This document shows positions 15,016 through 22,104 of a stretch of 22,500 nucleotides of DNA, in pieces. The translations under genes were made by a program, and so were the position numbers. The stretch's first letter is position 1. Every line of letters begins with the position of its first letter. Origin of the DNA: Prorocentrum cordatum (Eukaryota; Sar; Dinophyceae; Prorocentrales; Prorocentraceae). Location of the stretch: NCBI GenBank assembly GCA_963575745.1, contig CAUYUJ010003917.1:35001-57500 (forward strand). The letters run 5' to 3'. The notes under the pieces were generated by a model. It searched no databases. It saw only the letters and a list, made by a program, of their open reading frames with translations, and had not been told where the DNA came from.

Positions 15016-15431
15016 GGGAGGAGGAGGAGGAGGACGAGGAGGAGGAGGAGGTTGAGGAGGAGGAGGAGGAGGAGGGAGGAGGAGGGGGAGTTGGAGGAGG
15101 GAGAGGAGGAGGAGAGGAGGAGGAGGAGGAGGAGGATGGAGCAGGAGGGAGGGAGGAGGAGGAGGAGGAGGAGGAGAGGAGGAGGAGAGGGAGGGAGGAG
15201 GAAGGGAGGAGGAGGGGGACAAGGAGGAGGAGGACGAGGAGGGGAGGTGGAGGAGGAGGAGGAGGAGCAGGAGTAGGAGGACGACGAAGAGAGGAGGAGG
15301 AGGAGGAGGAGGAGGAGGAGGGAGGAGGACAAGGAGGAGGAGGAGGAGGAGGACAAGGAGGAGGAGGAGGAGGAGGAGGAGGGGGAGGAGGAGGGGGACA
15401 AGGAGGAGGAGGAGGAGGAGGAGGAGGAGGA
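15016..15431. repeat. GGA triplet tract
   Basis: About 415 bp of GGA with scattered GGG, GAC and single-base phase shifts. It is purine-only on the plus strand over long stretches and therefore able to form triplex DNA. Confidence 0.95.
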
Positions 15432-15589
15432 ATAGGGTTGCCACTGCTGTTTGGCTCCAGTGTTGATCGGTGGGGCGTCAGCTTGGCCCTGCTGGGAAAG
15501 CAGCGTCAGCCAGCGTGGAGCCCAAACGGCGATCTCCTGCAATCTTGGCGGGGCAATCCAGGTTGTGCCATCCACGAGGGGCACTCACG

Positions 15590-15720
15590 CGGCGCAGAGC
15601 AGCGCAAAGCAATGCAAGCAATGCAATGCGATGCAGAGCACTGCAGAGGAAAGCACAGCGGTGCGCAGAGATGCGAAGCAGTGCCACTGCGCTACGTGCT
15701 GCGCTGGCGTGCTGCACGCG
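15590..15720. repeat. Degenerate GCA-rich short repeat
   Basis: GCGCAAAGCAATGCAAGCAA, TGCAATGCGATGCAGAGCAC and GCAGAGATGCGAAGCAGTGC: GC(A/G)-plus-two-base words at 5-10 bp spacing, fading out near 15720. Confidence 0.75.
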
Positions 15721-15811
15721 AGTGGGCGACTGCCCGCGGACGAGGGCAAGTGGCGGCAACGGGCGGCGAAGCGCTGGCCGGAGCGGCACTGGGGCCTGGT
15801 TGCCATAGCTC

Positions 15812-16090
15812 ACAAGTAAGACTCCCTGAGTACAAGCATCGCTTGGGGGAATACGGTCAGCCCGCATAGCAAGGAGGCAACCTGTTCCCTAGGGTACCCC
15901 TGCATCCTTGCCTCCTCGGTCCATCCTCCGCCACGTCCGTGAGCCGCGCCCAGCTCGAGAAGCTTCGAAATGGGCTCCCAAGGCCCTTGCATCCTCATCG
16001 TGCGGCCTTCTGATTCGGGTCGGCTGTACCTTAGTCCACAAGTCTGACTTCCCAAGTGCAAGCATCGTTCGGGGAGTACGTCGACTGCAC
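15812..16090. repeat. CAAGGGTACCCTTG repeat family, copy a, with flanking direct repeats
   Basis: The core (about 15858-16030) carries TAGGGTACCCCTGCATCCTT, GCCTCCTCGGTCCATCC, CCGCGCCCAGCTCGAGAAGC and CCCAAGGCCCTTGCATCCT, and matches 17709-17884. It is bracketed by a roughly 50-bp direct repeat: ACAAGTAAGACTCCC...ACAAGCATCGCTTGGGGG at 15812 and ACAAGTCTGACTTCC...GCAAGCATCGTTCGGGGA at 16038, 226 bp apart. A fragment of this flank occurs at 783-817. Confidence 0.75.
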
Positions 16091-16430
16091 GCAGGTGTGG
16101 CCTCTGGCTGGAGGCACCTCCGACGCCGGCCCTCCGAGGTGCCCCGATATCGGCGGGCGCGATGCGACAGCAGCGTCCTGTCGGGCGTGTGTTTGCCCCC
16201 CCCCATCCCCCCAGAGTTGGGATGCTCCAACCTACTTTAGCCTCGATCACCAGGAAAAACTTCGAGCGCCCCAAGAAATACCGGGACTCGAGGGTTTTCA
16301 CGTGTCGGGCCCTGGGGAGGCATTCGCCCGACACTGCTTCGACACTGTTTCGACGCTCTTCCGACACTATCCGGGTGCTCGAAATTATTTCTGGAATGCG
16401 GTCCTTAAGTAGGATGGGAACAACATAACG
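16091..16430. other. No gene recognised
   Basis: GC-rich stretch, then a stretch with CGACACTGCTTCGACACTGT TTCGACGCTC, a short direct repeat. No recognisable protein in any frame. Confidence 0.4.
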
Positions 16431-16434
16431 CCAG

Positions 16435-16645
16435 AGATCGGTTCGATTCCTCTGGTTTGATTCGATTCGATTTCGATCGCTTCCGGTTCCGATTCGATTC
16501 GACTTGGGTTTGGGATTCCGATTTGAATTCCGATTTCTCAACAGAGGCCTTCTAGCCTGCCGGTTTTCGCCGATTTGAGTTTGCCGACTTGGCTGTTGAT
16601 ATCCGCCGATCCGATTCATTTCGATCGCCGATACGATTTACCGAT
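16435..16645. repeat. GATTCGATT-type short repeat
   Basis: GGTTCGATTCC, TTTGATTCGATTCGATTTCG, TTCCGATTCGATTCGACTTG, GATTCCGATTTGAATTCCG and, after a 60-bp gap, CGATCCGATTCATTTCGATC and CGATACGATTTACCGATTTC. A 5-6 bp degenerate unit. Confidence 0.8.
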
Positions 16646-16964
16646 TTCGTTCGAGGCTCGGCTGCACCCCCGCCCCGCGGCTCCCCGCAAACCGCGCAAC
16701 GAAGGTCACTCTTGCCTCGGATCTCTCTGGCGTGTGGGCCGAGTATTGTCGTGCATGCAAGCGTTCTCTGCGCTAACTCCTCGGGATGTTGCCGGAGGGT
16801 GCCACCTGTAAATCCGCCAGACCGTCATTGCTTCGGAGCGAGATCGAGACACAAGCGCGAGGCGCTGCTGTGGTAAACCCCTGAGCCCCCCACACCAGGG
16901 TTTTTTTGTTCGAAGGCGGCTGGCCCAGTCGAGACAACGGCTGCCCGCCCTCCTAGCCGGCAGG
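16646..16964. other. No gene recognised
   Basis: All frames read without a recognisable product. A short T run (16902-16909) and a CCCC-rich patch are the only features. Confidence 0.4.
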
Positions 16965-16970
16965 TATGTA

Positions 16971-17136
16971 CTCCAGATTGGGTCTCATTTCGGGGGGGGG
17001 GTCTCTTCCAGGCTATCTTGGAGGGCCTGGGGGGGTCTGGGGACGATGTTTTGGAGGGTTCTCCCACCGGGGGGGGGTCTGAAATGGCTTGTCTTGGAGG
17101 GTTGAGGCCCCCTCCCTTTGATTACGAAATCTGGAG
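16971..17136. mobile_element. MITE-like element, copy 2 (left end damaged)
   Basis: The internal part (TCTTCCAGGCTATCTTGGAG ... GGGGACGATGTTTTGGAGGG ... GGCTTGTCTTGGAGGGT) and right end (TTGATTACGAAATCTGGAG) match 10002-10178 closely. The left end keeps only CTCCAGATT, then jumps to TCTCATTTCGGGG, losing most of its inverted repeat. It is preceded and followed by TATGTA (16965-16970, 17137-17142). Confidence 0.85.
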
Positions 17137-17142
17137 TATGTA

Positions 17143-17212
17143 CCCCTCCAAGATAGCCTGGAAAAGAACCCCCCGAAATGAGACCCCCTCCCTGTTATTA
17201 CGAAATCTGGAG
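17143..17212. mobile_element. Inverted left-end fragment of the same MITE
   Basis: Read on the minus strand this is CTCCAGATTTCGTAATAACA, GGGAGGGGGTCTCATTTCGG, then TTCCAGGCTATCTTGGAGGG: the first 70 bp of the element, with the intact end that copy 2 lacks. It abuts copy 2 and is followed by a third TATGTA (17213-17218). Confidence 0.85.
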
Positions 17213-17218
17213 TATGTA

Positions 17219-17379
17219 TCCCGGATCCTATTTTTGCCCCTTTCCGAGCTGCGTGCGGCCGTGGCGCCGAGGGGCCCTCCCGAAGGCCAGAGGCCATCCG
17301 ATGTCCCAACGGAGCGACGCAGAAAAACCAGGTGGTCTTTACCGACATTGGCGCGCAAGCGTCCCGCGTACCCATCGCT
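17219..17379. other. No gene recognised
   Basis: Unique DNA between the MITE and the hairpin at 17380. No supported coding frame. Confidence 0.4.
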
Positions 17380-17429
17380 CGCTGAAAGTAGGTATTTTGG
17401 GATTCCCAGATTCCAATCTACTTTCAGCG
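17380..17429. repeat. Hairpin with perfect 12-bp arms
   Basis: CGCTGAAAGTAG (17380-17391) and CTACTTTCAGCG (17418-17429) are exact reverse complements around a 26-bp loop. Confidence 0.85.
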
Positions 17430-17530
17430 CCTTCCTACTTCAAGAGTCGAGTGGTTTTCCCTCTTCCTTCCTCTTCAGGAGGCGTACGGAAACCCAATCT
17501 ATTTCCAACGCCTTCTTACTTCATGTTTCT
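17415..17530. repeat. Direct repeat, two copies 81 bp apart
   Basis: AATCTACTTTCAGCGCCTTC CTACTTCA at 17415 and AATCTATTTCCAACGCCTTC TTACTTCA at 17496, with pyrimidine-rich DNA between. Confidence 0.75.
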
Positions 17531-17548
17531 ACCTACTTCTTCCGACCG

Positions 17549-17595
17549 ATGGGTAAGTTCGCGTGTAAGTGCCTTCGTGTAAGTTCCTTCGTCTT
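17549..17595. repeat. Three tandem GTAAGT-containing units
   Basis: GGGTAAGTTCGCG, TGTAAGTGCCTTCG and TGTAAGTTCCTTCG follow one another at about 14 bp. Each carries a donor-like GTAAGT. No coding frame leads into them, so they are more likely a micro-repeat than alternative splice donors. Confidence 0.5.
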
Positions 17596-17708
17596 CAGTA
17601 TAGCGTGCCACGCCAGCGGCCCGCGTATGCTGCGGCGTGAGGCCGCTATGCCAATCTGCATAAGATGCCCGTGTATCTTCGATGTTCCGCGGGCCCTCCT
17701 CCGACCTG

Positions 17709-17884
17709 CAGTCAACCCGCAGAGCAAGGATGGGCAATTTTCCCAAGGGTACCCTTGCATCCTTCCCTCCTCGGTCCATCCTTGGCCACTTTCATTGGCC
17801 GCGCCCCTCTCGAGCAGCTTCGAGATGGGCGTCCAAGGCCCTTGCATCCTGATAGTGCGTCCCTAGGATACGGGCCGACTGCAT
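17709..17884. repeat. CAAGGGTACCCTTG repeat family, copy b
   Basis: CAGTCAACCCGCAGAGCAAG, CCCAAGGGTACCCTTGCATC, TCCTCGGTCCATCCTTGG, CGAGCAGCTTCGAGATGGGC and TCCAAGGCCCTTGCATCC match copy a at 15858-16030, with both ends collinear. The 50-bp flanking direct repeats of copy a are absent here. Confidence 0.8.
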
Positions 17885-18100
17885 CCTCCCACGCGCCCTG
17901 TCTTGTTTGCGGCGGTGCCGGAAGCTGACTTCCTCGTCCTTGCGTTAATTAGGTCGGGCATGTTTTCCGACAGAAGGATTTTCGACCAAACGTGCAGGAA
18001 CAAAACCAAACATATAAAACGTCAGAAATATTCGTGGGGTCGTGCCCCGATGATTTCTCGCCTACTTCTGGATCTTCCTCCTGTAGAGGGGCACGCCCGA
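17885..18100. other. No gene recognised
   Basis: Lower GC than its neighbours (ACCAAACATATAAAACGTCAG). No coding or repeat feature. Confidence 0.4.
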
Positions 18101-18104
18101 CTTA

Positions 18105-18262
18105 CAGTCAGAAGCCCTAATAAGGACGCGCTATTTTGCTCAGGGTACCCTTGCGTCCTTGCTTTTCCTTGCTCCTGCGTCCTTGAGGTTTTCGTCGTCC
18201 GCCGCCCCAGAAATCCCAACTTCGGCTTCCAAGGGTCTTGCGTCCTTGCCGCGCGTCCTTTT
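18105..18262. repeat. CAAGGGTACCCTTG repeat family, copy c (diverged)
   Basis: ACAGTCAGAAGCCC, CTCAGGGTACCCTTGCGTCC and CTTCCAAGGGTCTTGCGTCC correspond in order to landmarks of copies a and b, with the middle part replaced by TTGC(TCCT/GTCC)-like words. Confidence 0.6.
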
Positions 18263-18300
18263 GGGGGGTTTTTGACTGTAACTCTTGCGGCCCCCGCAGG

Positions 18301-18467
18301 TGCGGCGGCGCCCCGCTGCCGCCCAGGCCCAGGTGCAGCGCCGCCCTGCGGCCGCGAAGGCGCGGGCCCGGCGCGGCCCCGCGGCCGCGGGGGCCCGGGC
18401 GCGGCGCGACGCGGCGGCGGCCGGGGTCCGGGCGGCGCGCCGTCCGGCTGCGGCAGCGGCGTCCTGA
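18301..18467. repeat. GC-rich 33-bp repeat, possibly coding
   Basis: Four to five diverged 33-bp units of almost pure G/C. In one plus frame they read as 11-residue units RPAAAQAQVQR, RPAAAKARARR, GPAAAGARARR, DAAAAGVRAAR, then RPAAAAAS and stop at 18465-18467. A good acceptor (GGCCCCCGCAG ending at 18300, followed by G) stands directly in front, so a last exon encoding a basic Ala/Arg-rich tail is possible. The minus strand is also open in 11-residue units (GPGRQRGAAAP), which weakens the case. Confidence 0.5.
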
Positions 18468-18527
18468 AGTCGTCGAGGATAAAAAAGGGGGGGCGGAAAA
18501 GAAGGGGGTGATGACTAGGGGGGGGGG

Positions 18528-18569
18528 ATATCATGGCGGGGGCCATGATATTTCCCCAGATATCATGGC
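18528..18569. repeat. ATATCATGGC hairpin and third copy
   Basis: ATATCATGGC (18528-18537) pairs exactly with GCCATGATAT (18542-18551) around a GGGG loop; ATATCATGGC occurs again at 18560-18569. Confidence 0.8.
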
Positions 18570-19229
18570 GCCTCTTCTTATCTCATTACGTCCCTGGCCC
18601 CCCCGCTGGGCCGCGCACGTGCCGCCGGTCATGATTTGCGCCCCCCCCTCTTGGACAACCCCCTCTTGGCCGCTCCCGAAAAACCCTAACCGTAAGTCTG
18701 GCACGTCCCTCTACAGAAACAGTATGCAAGAACAGTCAAACAGCAGTAGGGGACGATGTTTCGATTGTATTTGTTTTTTAAGTCTTTGATGTTCGACTAT
18801 TTGCAATGTTCTCCAACATCTGCCTGTATGGGGCATGCTCGATCCAACCCCAATAACACGATGAACATTCAGCCTCACTGAGTTCCCCGTCTTTGCATAA
18901 TGGATAAGACATGTAGGCGCTCTGGATTGATGCATCTGCAGAATGGACCCCATCTCCCTGATTTTTTGGATCCTCCTAACTTAAGTCTCCTCCCAAAGGA
19001 GAAGAAACAGCGCCATCAACACAAACATGTTGCGCTCCGCGCGGATTTCTTGGCTCCGCGTTGCCTCCCCCCCCCCGCGGCGCCAGAAGCGCTTGCTTGA
19101 GGTCCTGCTTGAGGTTGGCCGTTTTCACCATCATCATCGTGAGGTGCCACACTACGATCAGCAGTGTTCTTTGTCCCATTTGTCCAGATATATAGCCAAG
19201 ATGTTGTACGGATCTCGTGGTAGAAGCTC
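18570..19229. other. Unique, AT-richer stretch, no gene recognised
   Basis: About 660 bp with relatively balanced composition. Short frames on both strands were read without finding a domain or a convincing exon boundary. A C run lies at 19068-19076. Confidence 0.4.
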
Positions 19230-19445
19230 GTCTGGTGGCCGCCGTAGCTTAGCTGGTTGGCATCGTGGCTCAAGTTGCCCTCGGAAATCTGCTGGCTGAC
19301 ATCGCAGCCCAGGTGGCCCTCGGAACTCTGCCGGCAGCCCTCGCAGCTCCGCCGGTGGCCCTCGTGGCTCCGTTGGTGGGCCGAGGTGGCCCGGCATGCA
19401 GCCCTCGTGTTTCCGCTGGTGGCCCTGGGCAGATCTGCAGGCGGT
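19230..19445. repeat. Family-2 minisatellite array (21-bp)
   Basis: Units of the form GGCCCTCGAAGCTCTGCCGGT: TGGCCCTCGGAACTCTGCCG, AGCCCTCGCAGCTCCGCCGG, TGGCCCTCGTGGCTCCGTTG. The minus strand reads AELRGPP-like heptads. The unit differs from family 1 although the period is the same. The array runs into R160 copy B. Confidence 0.85.
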
Positions 19446-19462
19446 CGTCGTACAGCTCCAGC

Positions 19463-19628
19463 TCAGGAGGGGAAAAATCACACAGACACAATTCATCGTC
19501 GATCCCCAGGAAAATGTCGAAAATATGGGAAGTGGGGGGGAAGACAAAAACCCAGAAAATATTGGAAACTATGGGGGATACTTTTATTTGTGTGTATTCA
19601 TTTGTGTGTCCCAGTTCCCCTTCTCCAG
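19463..19628 (+). repeat. Interspersed element R160, copy B
   Basis: Starts CTCAGGAGGGGAAAAATCAC ACAGACACAATTCATCGTCG, continues GAAAATATGGGAAGTGGGGG, GAAGACAAAAACCCAGAAAA, TATGGGGGATACTTTTATTT, and ends CATTTGTGTGTCCCAGTTCC CC. It is collinear with copies A and C. The DNA before it is family-2 array, and GCGGCTGGCCCTCGTGTGGCC just after it is again family-2-like. Confidence 0.9.
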
Positions 19629-19708
19629 CGGCTGGCCCTCGTGTGGCCCAGCGGTTGCCCCCGGGGGCCCGGCCGCTGGCCGAAGCAGCCCTCGTGGCGG
19701 AGCGGCTG
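19629..19708. repeat. Family-2-like remnant
   Basis: GGCTGGCCCTCGTGTGGCCC, AGCAGCCCTCGTGGCGGAGC: diverged family-2 units with a C/G-rich interruption. Confidence 0.55.
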
Positions 19709-19935
19709 GCCCTCCTCCTCCTCCTCCTCCCCCTCCTCTTCCTCCTCCTCCCCCTCCTCTTCCTCCTCCTCCTCCTCCTCCTCCTCCTCCTCCTCCTCCT
19801 CCTCCTCCTCCTCCTCCTCCTCCTCCTCCTCCTCCTCCTCCCCCTCCTCCTCCTCCTCCTCCTCCTCCTCCTCCTCCTCCTCCTCCTCCCCCTCCCCCTC
19901 CTCCCCCTCCCGCTCCTCCCCCTCCTCCTGCTGCT
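19709..19935. repeat. CCT triplet tract
   Basis: About 225 bp of CCT with rare CCC and CTT variants. It faces a GGA tract 85 bp downstream. Confidence 0.95.
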
Positions 19936-20009
19936 CCGCGGGTGCCCCCCGCAGCTCGGCGGGTGCCCCGGGGCAGTGCTGGCGGCGGCTCTCGCCACGG
20001 GTTGGAGGG

Positions 20010-20093
20010 GGGAAGGAGGGGGAGGAGGAGGAGGAGGAGGAGGAGGAGGAGGAGGAGGAGAAGGAGGAGGAGGAGGAGGAGGAGGAGGAGGAG
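20010..20093. repeat. GGA triplet tract
   Basis: About 84 bp of GGA triplets, the inverse of 19709-19935, so the two could pair as a large imperfect hairpin. Confidence 0.95.
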
Positions 20094-20152
20094 CCCCTCC
20101 CCCTCCACCAACTTGTGGTGCTGGTGGTGGAGAGCAGTCCCATCAGCATTGG
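20094..20152 (-). repeat. Single arm related to the 3870-4034 inverted repeat
   Basis: On the minus strand: CTGATGGGACTGCTCTCCAC, CACCAGCACCACAAGTTGGT, GGAGGGGG, then a triplet tract. This matches the left arm at 3880-3927 (CTGATGGGCCTGTTTTCCAC, CACCACCACCATAAGTTGAA, GGGGAGGGGG) in sequence and in adjoining a CCT/GGA tract. The opposite arm is missing. Confidence 0.75.
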
Positions 20153-20154
20153 TA

Positions 20155-20350
20155 GTTGAGCTGGTGGCCATCGAAGCTCTGCTGGTGGCTCTCGAGGCCC
20201 TTCTTGGCAGCGCCTGGGAAGCAGAGGGGATGGTTCCGCAGTTCTCCGGGCACAGTGGCTCAGCCGGTATCCCCAGAAGCTCCGCTCGGTGTCCGTGCGG
20301 CTCGGCTCGTGGTCCTCGAAGTGCTGCCGGTGTCCCCAGTGGCCCAGCTG
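20155..20350. repeat. Family-2 minisatellite array
   Basis: GAGCTGGTGGCCATCGAAGC, TCTGCTGGTGGCTCTCGAGG, TCGGCTCGTGGTCCTCGAAG and similar 21-bp units, ending at the 5' boundary of R245 copy 3. Confidence 0.8.
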
Positions 20351-20595
20351 TCGGGGCTCAGGAGACGGGGGTCAATGCAAACGGGGGTCAGCCAGGGCAC
20401 CAGATCCTGCAGGATCCTGCGAAGACCCCCTCTGGCTGACCCGGGTTAGCGAGCCGATCGTGGCCGCAAGGCGGCCGCGCATATCGGTTGACCCGGGTTT
20501 GCGAAAACTTGCGTTGCAGCTTTTTTTTCCTGCATTGCAGTTGTTGGTTTCTTGCTGACCCTGGTCTGGATTGACCCAGGTCAGAAGATCCCCGA
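20351..20595 (+). repeat. Interspersed repeat R245, copy 3 (full length)
   Basis: Collinear with 1294-1538 over the whole length: TCGGGGCTCAGGAGACGGGG, the BamHI/PstI-like block, GGCTGACCCGGGTTAGCGAG, GGTTGACCCGGGTTTGCGAA, the T-rich centre and GGTCAGAAGATCCCCGA. It is preceded by a family-2 array. Confidence 0.85.
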
Positions 20596-20719
20596 TGCTG
20601 GCTGTTTGAGGCAGCTGCGGGTGGGTCTGTCGGCGGACCTGGTGCACGGCAGCCTCCACGCGGTCACGTCCATGGCCGCGTGGTGAAGGCAGTTGCTCCA
20701 TCCAGGTGGCAGGAAGGCT
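20596..20719. other. Unique stretch, weak coding potential
   Basis: One plus frame reads GCLRQLRVGLSADLVHGSLH AVTSMAAW and stops at about 20683; it looks protein-like but is short, has no clear acceptor, and other frames are open too. Not called as a gene. Confidence 0.25.
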
Positions 20720-20880
20720 GGTGCCAGTGGCTCTCGTAGTTCGGCTGGAAGCTCTCGTAGCTCAGCCAGTGGTCCTCGAAGCTCTGTATGACGTCCTCGT
20801 AGCTTGGCCGACGATCTCCGTAGACCTGCTTGTGGCCTTCGTAGCTCTGCACGTGGTCCTGGAAGCTCAGCCTTATGTGG
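20720..20880. repeat. Family-2 minisatellite array
   Basis: GTGGCTCTCGTAGTTCGGCT, GGAAGCTCTCGTAGCTCAGC, CAGTGGTCCTCGAAGCTCTG: 21-bp family-2 units. The minus strand reads AELRELP and AELREPL heptads. Confidence 0.85.
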
Positions 20881-21074
20881 CTTATGTGGCCAACTTGGGG
20901 AACTGTATAATGTCTTCGAATTGGGTCTTGTTTTGAAGATAACGGCACTTAGCGGCACGAACGCTTGCGGTCCCGATCGGGTCGGCGGTCTCACTCACGC
21001 GCCCGTGGTTTCACGGAGGTCGGCGACCCCGAGCCCTGCTTTACAGCCCGTGGCCCAGATGGGGCTGCACGGCC
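20881..21074. other. Unique stretch, no gene recognised
   Basis: No repeat or coding candidate. It leads into the family-C array. Confidence 0.4.
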
Positions 21075-21385
21075 AAGTGCCAGTAAATGGTAATTCTCGG
21101 AACCCTGAATGGGCATTGAGTGCCACTACATGGTAATTTTCGGAACCGCTAACGGCTACTAAGTGTCACTAAATGGTAGATCTCGGGTTACTAAGTGCCG
21201 CTAAACGGTGTTTTGATTATCGGAGCCAGTAACGGCCACCAGGTGCCATTAAACACATGGTAATTCTCGGAGCCACCAGCAACCACTAGGTGCCACTACA
21301 TCGCACTTCTCGGAGCCAGTAGCGGCCCCTAGGTGCCACTAAATGGTAATTTTCGGGGGCTGACATGCCACTAAGTGCCACTGGA
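21075..21385. repeat. Family-C tandem array (about 50-bp unit)
   Basis: Units contain AAGTGCCACTAAATGGTAAT, TTTCGGAGCCAGTAACGGCC, with variants such as GTGTCACTAAATGGTAGATC and AGGTGCCACTACATCGCACT. Six or so units are visible. The array is interrupted by R160 copy C and reappears at 21572. Confidence 0.85.
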
Positions 21386-21387
21386 CT

Positions 21388-21549
21388 CAAGAGTGAAAAA
21401 ACACAGACACACTTAATCGTCGATTCCCCAGAAAATATAGGAACATATGGGAAGTGGGGGGGAAGACAAAAACCCAGAAAATATAGGGAATATGGGGGAT
21501 ATTGTTATTTGAGTGTATTTATATATGTGTGTCCCAGGGCCCCTTCATA
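21388..21549 (+). repeat. Interspersed element R160, copy C
   Basis: Starts CTCAAGAGTGAAAAAACACA GACACACTTAATCGTCGATT, continues AACATATGGGAAGTGGGGGG, GAAGACAAAAACCCAGAAAA, TATGGGGGATATTGTTATTT and ends ATATGTGTGTCCCAGGGCCC CTTC. Family-C units lie on both sides, so the element sits inside that array. Confidence 0.9.
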
Positions 21550-21571
21550 GACGGCCGCTTCAGTCCGCGAA

Positions 21572-21606
21572 GCGGCCTCGAAGTGCCACTAAATGGTACT
21601 TCTCGC
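21572..21606. repeat. Family-C unit downstream of R160
   Basis: TCGAAGTGCCACTAAATGGT ACTTCTCG is a clear family-C unit, showing that the array once continued across the R160 site. Confidence 0.8.
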
Positions 21607-21664
21607 CGGTCGCGATTGTCCGTCCGAGGCGTCCGAGGTCCTCCAGAGCGCCCACATAATCCGC

Positions 21665-22000
21665 CTGTGGGCTTCGCGTAGCTCTGCGCGTAGCTCTTGA
21701 AGCTCAGCCGGTGGCTCTTGAAGCCGAGCCGGTGGCCCTCCGAGCTCTGCCTCTTGCTGTCGTCGCTCTGTCCGCGGCCCTCAAAGTTCAGCTGGCGGGT
21801 CTGTGGAGGTCCGCTTCTTGCCGCTGAAAATTCTGCTGGTGGCCCTCGAGGCTCAGCTGAAGACCCTCCGAGCTCCTCTCGTCGTCGAAGCTCAGCCGGT
21901 GGCCCTCGAAGCGCAGGCGCTGGCTCTCGAGGCTCCGCCTCCTGCCGTCGGGGCTCCGCCGGTGACCTCCGCAGCTCTGCCGGTGGCCCCCGTCGTTCGG
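21665..22000. repeat. Family-2 minisatellite array
   Basis: GCTCTTGAAGCTCAGCCGGT, GGCCCTCCGAGCTCTGCC, GGTGGCCCTCGAGGCTCAGC, GGTGGCCCTCGAAGCGCAGG: many 21-bp family-2 units, the longest block of this family in the window. Confidence 0.85.
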
Positions 22001-22104
22001 CTCCGCCCAGCCGCGGCGACGACCGGGGGATCCGTGGCGACGTGGCCCGTAGGGCCAGGTGTCAAGCGGTGGCGAAGCGTCCTGGCTCGCCTATAGCCCC
22101 ACCA
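22001..22104. other. Unique stretch, no gene recognised
   Basis: GC-rich DNA after the family-2 array; no feature supported. Confidence 0.4.

Noticed and set aside
14211-15869. 552-codon open frame with poly-Glu/poly-Asp/poly-Gly
   Set aside because: It starts and ends in sequence without recognisable domains; its length is due to triplet tracts, which keep any frame open on both strands.
17018-17866. 282-codon frame
   Set aside because: It begins inside the MITE and ends inside a CAAGGGTACCCTTG repeat; the middle has no recognisable domain.
19236-19272. CCGTAGC ... CATCGTGGCTCAAG resembles the dinoflagellate spliced leader (CCGTAGCCATTTTGGCTCAA) with a 12-base insert
   Set aside because: The words GGCC-TCGTGGCTC and CTTAGCTGG are part of the family-2 minisatellite unit, which explains the match; no gene follows, and the CATTTTGG centre is not kept.
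19236-19275. TAGCTTAGCTGG matches a tRNA A box, followed by GGCTCAAGTTG resembling a B box
   Set aside because: The spacing is far too short for a tRNA, no acceptor stem pairs, and the words are family-2 array units.
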